The position numbers and the translations under genes were made by a program. Positions 33,980 to 46,400 of a stretch of 64,000 nucleotides of DNA are shown piece after piece. Numbering within the stretch: position 1 is the first letter of the stretch; every line of letters begins with the position of its first letter. The stretch spans positions 4,602,075-4,666,074 of the forward strand of contig JASSKH010000028.1 in the NCBI GenBank assembly GCA_031763025.1, given 5' to 3'. The notes beneath the pieces are model-generated. The model searched no databases and had not been told where the DNA came from. It saw nothing but the letters and a program-made list of their open reading frames with translations. Source of the stretch: Macrocystis pyrifera. Its lineage: Eukaryota; Sar; Phaeophyceae; Laminariales; Laminariaceae.

Positions 33980-35408
33980 TTATTCTCTCTGGTGTGTTGC
34001 TCGGTTGCTGGTGCTGTTTTTAGTCTGTGGTGAAATCGCCGTGTTGCTTGGGTTTATCGTCACGTGTGGGTGATGACGACCGACCGGTTGGTGGAGTAGT
34101 AGACTCACGACGTTTTGTTTTGAGCAAAAACCCGATTGTGTGCGTGCATGCTGGCTCGACTGCGCTGTTTTAGTTTTGCGTTCGGTGCCCCTGGTGCGTA
34201 TCACCCCCCAGGTATTCGTACAGTACCAGGGTATGCAGTGCCAGCATCGATCCCCTTGGTGGCCGTCTTTTGTGCAAGAAGCCGTGGTGATTGATAACTC
34301 ACATACGAAGCGTCCACGGTCGTGTTTTTTGACCATGATACCTCACCCTGGATTGTAGGGCACGGATACGCACGGTATTATCGCATTTTTCTATTTTCGT
34401 ACGAGCACTGCTTGGACGCATGCGGAGGGAGTTCAGTTAGATATGCTTAATTCTGGCAACCTGCTTGGCTCCTGGCAATGGCGAGAGATGGCGAGGAAGG
34501 GCCGAAGTGGCCACAACACTATTTATTTTCACGATTAATACCACAGAGAACACTCCCAAAAACAAGCGGCGAACACTCCTAGTACTATCACCGAGAGAAG
34601 CCACCCACCAATGGGCAATGCATTCTTCACATAAACAAGCGGGTCATGCCCTACTACGTACAAGCTGGTTCAAGCCTATCGCCCATTTTTTAGTCCGCCA
34701 CGAATGCTGACCGTAATGAACAGCGAAAGAGGATGAAACAAAACGTACCAGGTAGTTTTTTTTTGTCAAGGGCCCCGGGCTGGCGCCAGAAAAGGTCAAG
34801 AATAGTAAGGTGTTTCCGTCAGAAAAACTGAACGAAGCGCTTATTCCAGGTACATACCCCGAGGCATGCCTGTAAAAAATTTCGAGCAAATATTCGAAGA
34901 ACTGACTGTGCAGGATCAATATTAAGTCATATTTAGCGCTGAAAGTTGACCTTATACTGAAACTGAGTAATTACGAGGCAACGCCTCATTCTTATCTTTG
35001 GTACTTTTACCACACAAAAGTCCAAATGTTCACGCCGTTTTTGGAAGATCTGAAAATTGTCACACGTATTTATTGGAACCCTTGCCGATCGACTCCGCAT
35101 TTTTTACTTCTTTCCTTCCGCCGGAAGTTTTAGATCTCGCTAGACCCAAGTATCCTAAAAAATGCAATACGAGTACAAGAAACAGATATCTCGCGCAAAC
35201 CAAACAAAAGATAAAACAGCACACATTCCTCTGTGATTGGTTGGTCGGTAGGGGTTACAAGAACATGTGCACTAAATTGCAGAGTCTACATCTAAAAAAA
35301 ACCGCGTAGACATTGGATGCTCAATAAAATTAGGACGGTATGCTTGAATCAGCTCGTCGTACATACCACGCGCGATCGAGTTGTTTAACGACAGAGCTGC
35401 TTGCACAC

Positions 35409-35518
35409 TATTACGGGGGACCATAGTAAATAGGACCAAATATTGTTAGTAAAAATAGGTAACTATATAGTTTTTTTATGTATACCATAGATCCTATTAA
35501 CTATGGACCCCCGTAATA
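35409..35518 (+). mobile_element. MITE-A copy 4
   Basis: Full length, forward orientation, flanks CTATTA/TAATAG. About 110 bp upstream of the long fold-back element. Confidence 0.85.
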
Positions 35519-35624
35519 GAAAAAGTATGAGTTCAAAAAACGATCTCTCAGCCTCGACCCTAAACTACCCGTATTATTACATTATTCCAGCAGTAGGCAC
35601 TCTCTCGCATGTTATAAAAAATTG

Positions 35625-36113
35625 ATAAGCGGAAAGCGTGAGTTGTCTACATTCGATGAAAATCGACGAGCAGTGGGAATGCTGAACCCTATGCGCGACA
35701 AAAAATAAAGGCACGAACCGGGGGGGAGAAGGGACGACACCTGTGACCACGGCTTGTCCAGAAGATCGTCGAGGGTAAAACCTCCTACGAGTGGGCTGGA
35801 AAGTAAAAGTGATGATGAATAAAAAAAAAAAAAAAAAAAAAATGTTATCATTCCCTTTACGTATTTGCCATCTATCTGACAATGTGTAGCTCTCAATCAT
35901 CATACCATCCACATTTTCTTTTTTTTTAATGATCACTTTTACTTTCCAGTTAACTCGTAGGAGGTTTTACCTTCAGCGATATCTTCTGGACAAGCCGTGG
36001 TCACAGGTGTCGTCTCTTTCCCCCCCCGGTACGCGCCTTAATTTTTTTGGCGCATAGGGTTCAACACCCACTGCTCGTCGATTTTCATCGCATGTAGCTA
36101 ACTCACGCTCTCG
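35625..36113. mobile_element. Long fold-back element with ~190-bp arms
   Basis: The arm at 35625-35822 and the reverse complement of 35926-36113 share long identical stretches: GATGAAAATCGACGAGCAGTGG, TGAACCCTATGCGC, ACGACACCTGTGACCACGG, CTTGTCCAGAAGAT and GGTAAAACCTCCTACGAG. The loop of about 100 bp starts with a 23-A run. No open frame in the arms. Diverged single arms occur at 3620, 19080 and 55745, so it is a family. Confidence 0.8.
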
Positions 36114-36898
36114 CGCTTTTTGCGAATCAATTTTTATGCAAGAAAAAGTCCGTACGAGCATGCACTCGGTGAGACTCGGACCAACGACTTTGATCTTGAC
36201 AGGCACGCGGAAGGGCAACTACTATATACATACCAGGTGCATACTAATACATCCAGTAGAATCTAGCGTACGAGTACTGTACCTGGTATTTTTTTGTACT
36301 CTTCGGCAACCACAGCAGAGTACATAGTATTAATGAATACTATTAACAGTACTGCTGCTGTATGAAGTGTATGATGACTACCAGTCAGTACGAACAGAGA
36401 ACATTTTCCCAAGATAACGATAAACGACGACAGAGTACACAGCACAATCGTCCTCGGGCATCATAACGGAGACATGTAGACATTTGCTTGGATTAGGTCT
36501 GGGGAGGTGCCTACGGCTGACGGTTGGCGATGAGATACAGCAGTACTTCCATGGTGCCCGGTGCAGGATACCGCCCATCCGATAGGTATCATGACCATGT
36601 TCGCTAGACTGCTGTGGAGAGAAGGCAAAACAATCAGAAACAGAATCCTAAAAACAGCACGCGCAGACGCGCAGAGATTTTCACTAAAAAAATGTGAGCG
36701 AAAAAAAGCGGCGGGTTTGCTGCCGGTTCGAGAAAACAAAAAAAGTGGCGGCCGAACGATTTCCCTATCGAACGCCGAGTCAGAGTCCGAGATTCCGCGA
36801 TGAGCAGCTGCGGGCAGGCTGGCGATGACGATGGGCAAGGCTAACTCCTCCCCACGAGTAGACAGTAGCAGTAGCAGTAGCAGCAGCAGTGTACGGTG

Positions 36899-37008
36899 AT
36901 GGGAGGCATGAAGATGATATGCCGCATTCGCGCTCGGTTAAAGAAAAAGGCGCAGCCTCCGCTGGACTTGCAGCAAACAGAGTGGGGTTTCGCGGTCGAC
37001 AAAATCAG
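36899..37008 (+). CDS. Candidate exon, possible 5' end of the ankyrin gene
   Basis: ATG at 36899 opens a basic peptide (MGGMKMICRIRARLKKKAQP, then DLQQTEWGFAVDKIR) ending at a possible donor ATCAG|GTCGGT in phase 2. The next convincing exon (37433) starts in phase 0, so an intermediate exon would be needed. The frame open from 37156 (WVVGRYGQVYSSVANQVLVG) could supply it. Coding status is unproven. Confidence 0.27.
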
Positions 37009-37432
37009 GTCGGTGGGTCCCTTTTACCTTTGTCCCTTGAGCAGGTTGCTTACCGTCGACTCACTTTACTACTGTACATCAAACACCAAGCGTCATATAG
37101 TACGAGTACTAGAGAGTGAAGTGTTTTTTTTTCGGTCGATGTAAGTCTCAGGCAGGTGGGTGGTTGGGCGCTATGGGCAGGTTTATTCCTCAGTTGCCAA
37201 TCAAGTACTGGTTGGTACAACACTGGAACGTGGTACGTGGAGACTCATTCCGACCATGTCGATGGTGGACCACGCTGTCATTCATCACCCCCCACGTGCT
37301 CCAGCGATACATATCACGCGCTTGGGCGTGACAAGTACCGAATCGACAATCTTGACTGGCAGCGTTTGCGGGCGTTTTGTGTATGCAGACTTGTGCTTTC
37401 AAGGAATGTTGTGGGTTCGATCATCTTGACAG

Positions 37433-40400
37433 AGTAACGAGCTTGGTGTGCATATGATACCGCCCAGGAAGCTTGTCTTTTCTTATCAAGATGGCGGGAC
37501 TCCGGGCTTGTGGTTTCCTGAGGACGGGAATCTCGCGGCGGAATTGGGACATGCTGAGCTAATGAAGACTTCCAGAGAGGTAAGTTTTGCTGTACGTACG
37601 TATAATAATTGATTCCTGTTTTGCATGACCCTTCGTGCACGAGGCAAACTGTTCTGCGGTGGCGACTGCGGTCGGAGAAGCCACCATCAGTAGTCAGCAG
37701 TCGACAGGGCCTATGATATACTGCATATAGCCTACTACCGAGCGGTTCAACCCCCTTGCTATGGTGATACTTCGTCGAGATTGCACCGCCCTGACATACG
37801 ATACCGGTATTACACTGCGGCGTTCTATTATTAGTAAGATCGACGAAAGCCTCTACGACGCCTTTCTCGGCGTTACCGCTTGATGGAGAATCCAGGGCCA
37901 TGCTGGCTGAGGTACGCCTGGTCTCCATCTGCGTGGAGCTCCTTGTGGCGCTAGGCGGGGTACGTTGGTCTGGTGCCACGGAAGACCCAGCGTCTTCTTG
38001 ACCAGGGTTATCCAGAACTGCTGTTGTTGTAGGCTAAATCCCTCCTGAACCGCTCGCCGGCCCTCCACGCCCACCACGCCCACCACGCCCACCACGCCCG
38101 CCACGCCCAACACGCCCACCACGCCTACCACGCCCAACACGCCCAACACGCCCACCACGACCGCCACGACCGCCAGGACCACCACGAATCATGCGGCCGT
38201 CTCGAGGCATATAGTATACATAGCCCAAGGGTTAGAGTCAAGTTGGTTTGTGGGCGAGAACTACAGAAATATTTCAGTCAAGTTTACCGCCAGCACTTGC
38301 CGGCAATGTAAAATTTGACTATTGTCAAATGAGGCGAAATTCAAAGTTGAACAGGTACGAATAGGTCGCGGTATTCCTTTAACCGTATCGTATTACTACT
38401 CGTAGTCGCTGCGTTGCCCCCTTGCCTCCAAGAAACATTGTAGGTCGATCCGCTGTACCCTGGAGCCAAGCATATAGCGTGTTGTGAGTAGGTTGAGGCC
38501 TAGAGTAAATAGGTTAATGGCCTGCGACATGGATTGGTCACTGGTCCGAAGTTCTCGACGCGGGCTGTACTGCTGCCTGTTCCATTGTCAATGCGCTTTT
38601 TGAGGATCCCGCGGGCCGAACTGCTTGAGGTGTTCGGTGAACACACTACTACTTGTATAGATACCGTAGTACGAGTGTCTTGGTGAGTGGGCCTTCATAT
38701 CCTCATCTCCGTCGCATGAACGGGCGTACAAAATATCGTGTCGAATCAAACTATTATTGTCTGCACTTCTCGTACTGTACGCTCGCTGTGATCACACGTA
38801 CCAGGCCCCAGGTAGCTATAGGTGGCTGATGTTCACCCTTTGTCTCTGTTTATTGCGAGTGAACTACTTGTTATTCAGAGTTCAATGATTCATTGACCAC
38901 TGCTGTTGTCTACTGCTGTAGTATTGTGATACGAAGTTGTAGACAAGGGGGAATAGTTCCTTGGACAACTGTTAATGACAACAAATCTCTGCGCTAGACT
39001 CTGAAGAAGATCAGCGGTGAGCCATTCGCGTGCGTGTGCACCAGTCATCGAGTACTTGCATCATACATGCCGGGTACCAGTCCTAACAAAGCGGGTCGAA
39101 CGGACATTCAGTTACGGTATGTACGATGTCAAGCAGCAGCCCCGTTCAAACCTCTTGCCCCTTGCACATGTCATTTCATTTGACATCACAAGACGAAAGG
39201 AAATACTTGTACCAGTATATCATCGGCTGTGGATCTAACACCCAACAAGGGTCCACTACACCCTTAAAGCTCTCACTTTGAGCCAGGCTGAACACATCCG
39301 GCCTTTTGTGAGGTTACCCAGGCCTGCACACTTAGAACGTGAGTTTCTTACTTTTTTCGCAAAACCCGACCGACGTTTCCTCACCGTCCACGCTAGTACG
39401 ACCACACTGGCCCACAATATAGCCTTCATTTGATACTCACATCATGGCCCGAACGAGGACTATATTTCCGGTCAGGGTGGTACGTGCTCCACGTGAGATC
39501 CGCTTGCTGAATGCACCCCTGATATAATATATGCACATCCAAGTTTCCCGCTCGATCGCTCGGTTTTGTTCGACCTACAGTACCTTGGCGCTTTCAGAAG
39601 GGCAGTCCTGTTGTAGAGGCAAACCTCTCAAATTCTAAGCAACTTATGCCCATAACGGGGTTGCGATCCTAAAGGGTTACCCCCTCAGAATTTCACTCCA
39701 GTAACGACATCAAATATCAGGACCGTTTTCAAATGGATATTGCATCCCAACAGTATATAAATTTCGGGGAAAAGGAGGCCATGTACAAGTATGGTCGAAA
39801 ATTTAGGGTACGTTTCGATTTCCACAATACGTAACAAAGTACCTTTCATTTCCGATCAGACAGATATGCAATAGCGAACCGAGAATCGGCAAGTCTACCT
39901 ACAGTAGCGAAAAACTGCGTCAGTATATAGATCAGTATCATACCAGTCTACTACTATGGGGGAACATACTAATATTAATAGTAGTAATCAATACGAAATG
40001 TGGCTTGTGAGCACAGGGGAATCCATTCCTTTTTGGTCTATGGTGGGTTCCGATTCCTATCCTCCCTGCGAAAATACCATGCTATTGCGGGGGACCATAT
40101 TAAGTAGGACCTACGGTACACCCAAAAACCTCTATATTTCCCTTTTTTTACTACTGTGAAAATATTTGGTCCCATTTACTATGGTCCCCCGAAATAGTAA
40201 ACCATGTGATGGATAGTATACCATGTTAAATACCAGTACCGTGTTCCACCCGTGTCTTACGTTCGTGCCGCTTCGGAAACACACACCTCCTATTACGGGG
40301 GACCATAGTAAGTAGGACCAAATATTGTTAGCTAAAATAGGTAAATATCTAGGTTTTTGTGTGTACCGTAGGTCTTATTTACTATGGTCCACCGTAATAC

Positions 40401-43400
40401 CGTGGATGGGACTGCTCTTACGGCAATTAATCCAACCTCTCTCCATCCTCGGCCCTCTTCTTTCTGCGTATACGTAATCGTTTCGTGTTGCATGTACTAC
40501 GTGAATAGGTGTTCCGGTATTCCCAGGATGCCCTGGATCGGGCCGCGAAGAACGGATTTCTCGACGTGCTCGAATTTTTGCTGCAACAGGGAGCCGACTG
40601 CACCACGGTGAGACAGGACACAGCAGCAAAAGTTTGTCATGATGGTCCCGGTGTTTTCAGCGTGCGGCATATTCAGAAACATGCCAGGTATCTCTATTGC
40701 AAGATACGGGGCCTTGCCATAGCTAAGCACATGGGGATGTACTGCACATGATGCGTTGTACGATAGAGGTAGCACATTTCCGCTAAAACGTTTTTCTGAA
40801 CAACAGGTCTCGTTCACCCAAAATCGTCGCAATGCCCATCTTGTTTCGAAAAATGACGTTCTTGTATCCTTGGGCGATGGGACTTCATCGGGATGCAATT
40901 TGATTTTTGCTGAAGTCAGTCTTTCGGGTGAGGATGGAGCTCCTTAAGGTCAAGCGAGGAGCCTCAGAAAGCTTAGGGTGAACCTTTATCGTAGAGCCTC
41001 TCATATTATTTATAGTACATGTCGGCCAATTGGTTGGTACGAGCCCTAACCCAACATCATCAAAGTAGTCATGCAACGCAAGGTTTCGTTTTTAACGATC
41101 TGAACACTCCCGCCTCACTATTTTTTTTTTGTTGTCACTGGGAGCGTTAATGTTTCTGAGTGATCAACGTTGAAACCCATGCTATAAAAAACTCGTGGTC
41201 GAATGGCTAACACGATACTGATAATAACATAGAAATAGGAGGAATGTGTCCACTGTTTAGGTCTGATTGGCAGCACCTTCCATGTTTTAAGTAATTAATA
41301 GTGGTAGTGGTAGTGTCTTGAATCGTTGAGCGTGGTGGGAAGGAAGTTGTCCAGCACGATAAATTGCTGTCGTGACCGGTATATATAGCAAGGTACCAGG
41401 CGGACTAGCAGGGAGAACCTGGCTATGCTACTCATACCACAGACTGCTGCCGCTACCTGGAGGATGGTTCGTGCGTTGCTTTGCTTGTTATTTTCCCTTG
41501 GTTCTTAGTCTTACTCTGTTTACGAGCGGTGGTGTTTTTTTTTTTCTTTTCAGCTCGTTCTTTTCAAGTGTCTGCCACATCCCCTCCGGGGGGGGCACGA
41601 CAGTTTGTTCCTTCTATTTTTTCTTTTTTCCTACTTCTCTTTCGATGTGTCTTCTTTGTTTTTGTTTTTTCTTTGTTTCCTTTCGTTTTTAATATTTCAT
41701 AGAATGCGTATGTCGTGCCTGTCGTATCCAGTAGGATGACATGGCATTTGTTGTATGCTGTGCTTACCGCATACGTTGCAACGTAGTATCTCTGTGGCGT
41801 AGTTTTGTGACCAAAGAACTTGTATATCTTCTAGGATTGAAGAATCGGCACGGACACTGGTTGTGCTGGATGTCGACGGGTAGAAAGAACGGTTTAATGT
41901 GAAGAAAACAGACATGGCTTTTGCTTTAGTTGCTTCGGTACTCCAGAAAAAACAAAGCTAATTCCACGATTCACATCCGACTTCAGTCTGGCCTTGTTCT
42001 TGCTATTGCTCCGGGAAAACACCGCTGATTGTACTCCTACTGCTAATTGTACTACAGTAGTTACATTCTCCTATATGGTATTAAATATTCTACGTTTGCT
42101 AATGATTGGGGAGGGTGCACAGCATGAACGATGTCGGGTATTTCGGGCGAGTACGGTATGGTAAGTATACTACGAAGACATCTGTTTGTACGTACGTCAA
42201 AGTTGCACGACCTTTTACCCTCATGCCGCAGTAGCACGGCTAAAACACGCCCGAAACCGTTCCCGTACAGTAATCGCCTAGGGACTGCACCCACGATTTT
42301 GGGCACAAACTACTTGGGTTTAGTGTGGGTTGCAGCCCCTTTGGGACCCGGGATATCGACCACAACAATGGTTGGTAAATTTCGTGTTATTTGATGGTAT
42401 TACCTACTGAGCTATAGGGGTAAAAGATCGATCGATTACCCAGCCTAGGGTAATCCTTATAACACTCTTCCCCCCTCTGAACGGCGGGATCTTTGGGGCG
42501 TCGGAACCGTACACGTTTGTACGCTGACCTACCCGCTTCATTCCTTTCATTACCTGGGGAACAAGGGAGATGTGTTCTTTCTTTCTTAGGCACGCGCAAG
42601 CGTTTCTGTTAAAGAGAAACGTTCGAAGTTAGGTTCGAACGCGTGACCTGGACGACGCCAAATGTGAGGGTATTACCTACTGAGCTATAGAGGTAAAGGA
42701 TCGTTCGATCACCCAGCCCAGCCAGGATAACCCTTATAACAGTTATCAACCATTGAACCGTCTACGAGCAGCGTGAGCAGCTTGAGGGCCCAAAGCATTG
42801 CGGGTAGAATATTACTGTGCCCGTGACGTACGACTCTTTGCCTTCAACCACTGTACCCCTTAACACCAACCATTGCCTCGATCACACGGTGGCCGTCGCT
42901 TGTATTGGTGTCACTTGTTGTCATCATTTTTTTCCTGTGAAGCCTCAAGAGGGTTGAGGGCCTTTTAGGAGTGCAGTCCCAATTTCGGGATAAACCAGTC
43001 TATTTCCAAGTGGTTTGTCTCCGAAACTGATCTAAAGAGACTGCAACGCTACAACGGTGAAGGGTCCTTTCGAATTTGTCCAAAGACGCTTTGTACGAAG
43101 AGAAATGCTACCTGTTTCGTAAATCGATCCCGCTGTTTTTTTTTCGGCCTTTTGGTTGTATTTTTTTTTCTGTTTTTTCACCCTCTCAGGACAACGTTCT
43201 TCGATGATAGCGGCCGCAAGACGAGGGAGACTTTCCGCACCTCTGATAAAATCGGATAGATCATCTGCAGATCACATCACACTTGGTGACCTAGATCTTG
43301 CCAGGAGGGCACATAGAAATATTGCTGATCTGTATGATGTATACACACTCGTAGCTCCTGTTGTTGCGTGGGAGCCGTACAACCTGCACTGCGTAGGGCA

Positions 43401-46400
43401 AGTTTAACGCGTTGGATCTGTACTACATGGACACTGCACAACAGATCATAACAACGGCAGGTTAGGACCTACAACAGATGATCTAAAGGCACGATCTGTC
43501 CGTCTCTGGTTGTCTGTTTGCGCGCAGGAAGCGATGGACGGGGCGGCGAAAGAGGGACACTTAGACGTTGTGATCTGGCTGCACAAGAACACAACCGCCG
43601 GCGCAACCAAAGCGGCCATGGTAAGAAACGAGGCCCAAAGCGATAATATTGCAATAGTCGTATTATGAAGTGATTTTTCGACGAAGTTCAGTTGGCGTGG
43701 CGTATCGCGTTTGCTTAAATGCTCCCTCTCTGGCGGTCGTAATCCTATTCTCCGTTAGGAATCCTCTCTGATGCCAACATCGAACGAGTGTGAATCTGCT
43801 GCTACTAGCGGTCCGCGTGCCCAAGTCACGCTCCTCTTGTTTCGGATATCGCGTGTTCGAAGTCACCCCCCGCATAAGTATCGTCCTGTTGATCCTATTG
43901 ATCCTAGTACCTTCTACCTGGTATCACTGCAGGGGGAAAATAACCGGCGTGTATCCTTCACGAGCGCTGTATTGTACAGCAGATGCGAGTGCCGATATTT
44001 CATTTTATGAGTAGGTTTAGCAATCTGGGAGAAGGGATCTTTAGGGGTGTTTTTGACTTGAAAATTGCGTAGCGCGGTCTGCACTTCGAAATCGTCGTCT
44101 GCAATTGATAATTTTTTTTTTTTCCTGGTTCGATGCAAACGCGGCGCAGCCGCGTTTATGGCCAGTTTTGGACCGTTTTGGCCGCGATTTGGGGTCAGGG
44201 TCAGGGTTAGGGTTAGGGTTAGGGTCAGGGTTTGGGTTAGGGTTAGAGTCAGGGGTTGGGTTGGGTCTTCGCCCGTACCTTTTGATCCCAACAGCAACCG
44301 AAATACCTGAACAGCCTACCAACCTAAATGTCCCTTCTCCCAGATTGCTAGGGGACCTCCATTTCATGCGGTTCGAAAATTTGAGTGTCGATCAATTCGG
44401 AAGAACTACGAACAGCTAACTACGTACATAGGCGCAGAATCATAATCGCGTATGATTTGTGCAAGAACAGTTTAGTACCGTATGATAGTTGTTGGCATAT
44501 TGCTGTTACTAGTACGGGAGACCATGGTAAATAGGACCAAATATTGTTTGTAAAAATAGAGAGATATCTAGGTTTTGTGTGAACCGTAGGTCCTATTAAC
44601 TATGGACCCCCGTAATAGAAGTGACTCAAGCTCAACCTTACCCTTCAGTCCATCTTCAGTAGCCGTTTTTAAGCGCAGTATCCGTTAGATTATTGGTCAT
44701 TCAAGCTCAACCTTAACCCTCAGCCCACCGTCATTAGCAATTTAAGGCATCACCCCTCTCAACCAATGAGGCGGCCCGTGCTCCCCTATTGCCACCGAAG
44801 ATGTCAGGAGACGGCCAGTCAACCGAAACCGTGCACCGCGATCAAGGACGCAGGACTGAGTGTTCTGCACCAAACCCTAGTAGTCTGGCGCCCGTCAAAG
44901 TAAGTTAATGGGCATTTGCCGTCTTCTGACACCTTTGACTGACGTCTTTGACTGGCGCCTTTGACAGACACCTCAGACTCTTTTTCTTCCGCCACCGACT
45001 CGAACTATCGTGCTTTTCGTGATTGCGGTAAGGACTCCGCCGCCGCCAACGGATGTCTATCGGTGGTCAAATGGCTACACAGCAACAGGGACGAGGGGTG
45101 CACGGTGTCGGCGATGAACTGGGCTGCGGGGAGGGGGCACCTAGACGTCGTCAAGTGGTTGCATCGAAACAGGCGAGTCGTTGTTGCTGCGCTTGGGTGC
45201 TGCCAAGTGAAGCTAGCCCTTAGATGTTGCTGAGCGACGAAGGCTGCAGGAGATAGATGGCGTCATGTGACTGCCGTGAAGCAGGGGCGCCTTTCCTGCA
45301 GCTCTTACATGTCGTCAGATGGCTTGCATCTAAACGGGTGATGCGCAATTGCAGCGCTTGGATGTTGCCAAGTAGTTTCTCCTGAAGGGGTTGCAGCACT
45401 TCTGTAATAAAATGTCGTTAGGTGGCCGCATCGGAACAGGCGAGTCCTGATTGCAGCACAAATATATCGTCAAGCGGCCTCATCAAAACAGGCCAGTCGT
45501 TGTTGCAGCACAAATAGATGTCGCCTCATGTGGCTTCATCGAGGCAGGCGAGTCATTTTTTGCACCACTTAGATGTCGTCAAGCGGTTTCATTGAAAGAG
45601 GGGAGTCTTGGTTGCAAGCAGCCCATGAAAGACGACCTTCCATCCTCCCAGGCTTGATAAAGGTTGTATCGTAGGAGGCGCTCGTCTGGGTGGAATTCTA
45701 TTAGTAGAGCCTGAACGTTGAGCCGGGGTAGCGCGGTGTGGTATCAATGGGTTTATTATTAGGTCTATTAGAAGTCTCTAGTGTTTCGTTGCGGTGGTGC
45801 GGGGTGGTATCGATACCTCTATAAATAGGTCTGACAGCAGTCTAAGCGTTTAGTTGCTATATGTGGTGTAGTATTAATAGGTCTGTTAGTACGCCTAAAA
45901 GTTAGTCGCGATAGTCTGGTGTAGTGTTGATTGGTCAGTCACGATAGTGCGGGGTAGTGTGGGATACAGATGTGCCCATTTTCATTGCAACTGTCGCAGC
46001 TGGTCTCATGTGTTGTGCCTTCCTCGTTCCCCACCGTCTCTTTTGGTCTATTCGGTCTTTTAAGTCCGTTGGGTCGGTTGGTCCCATTCGGCCCATTCCG
46101 TCCATGTGTGTGGTCTATTCAGTCCGATCGGCACCGTCCCGGGAGTGGTAGACACACACTTTATTTCGAAGGCGCCATATTCTTGTGGTTTACCATCCCT
46201 ACTGTACTCTCTAGTATACCTTCCTTCAGTAGTGTACCTCCTTTTAGTAGTGTAACCCCTAGTGTAACTCCTATTACGGGTCCATAGTTAATAGGACCTA
46301 TGGTATACATAAAAACCTATATATTTACCTATTTTTGCTAACAATATTTGGTCCTGTTTACTATGGTCCCCCGTAATAGTGTACCTAGTGGCGTACCTCT

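Larger units (their letters stand above)
33980..36898. other. Repeat-bearing intergenic region after PGAP1
   Basis: Holds MITE-A copy 4, the long fold-back element and several CCAGGTA words (34205, 34746, 34847, 36231, 36280). The frame 34998-35309 is AT-rich, has no splice signals and matches nothing known to me. Confidence 0.45.

Noticed and set aside
37853..38228. Gly/Arg/Val-rich reading frames on the minus strand
   Set aside because: Product of a 9-bp minisatellite; no start context, splice sites or family match.
41372..41702. Phe-rich open frames on the plus strand
   Set aside because: T-rich intron DNA of low complexity; no splice-phase fit with ankyrin exons.
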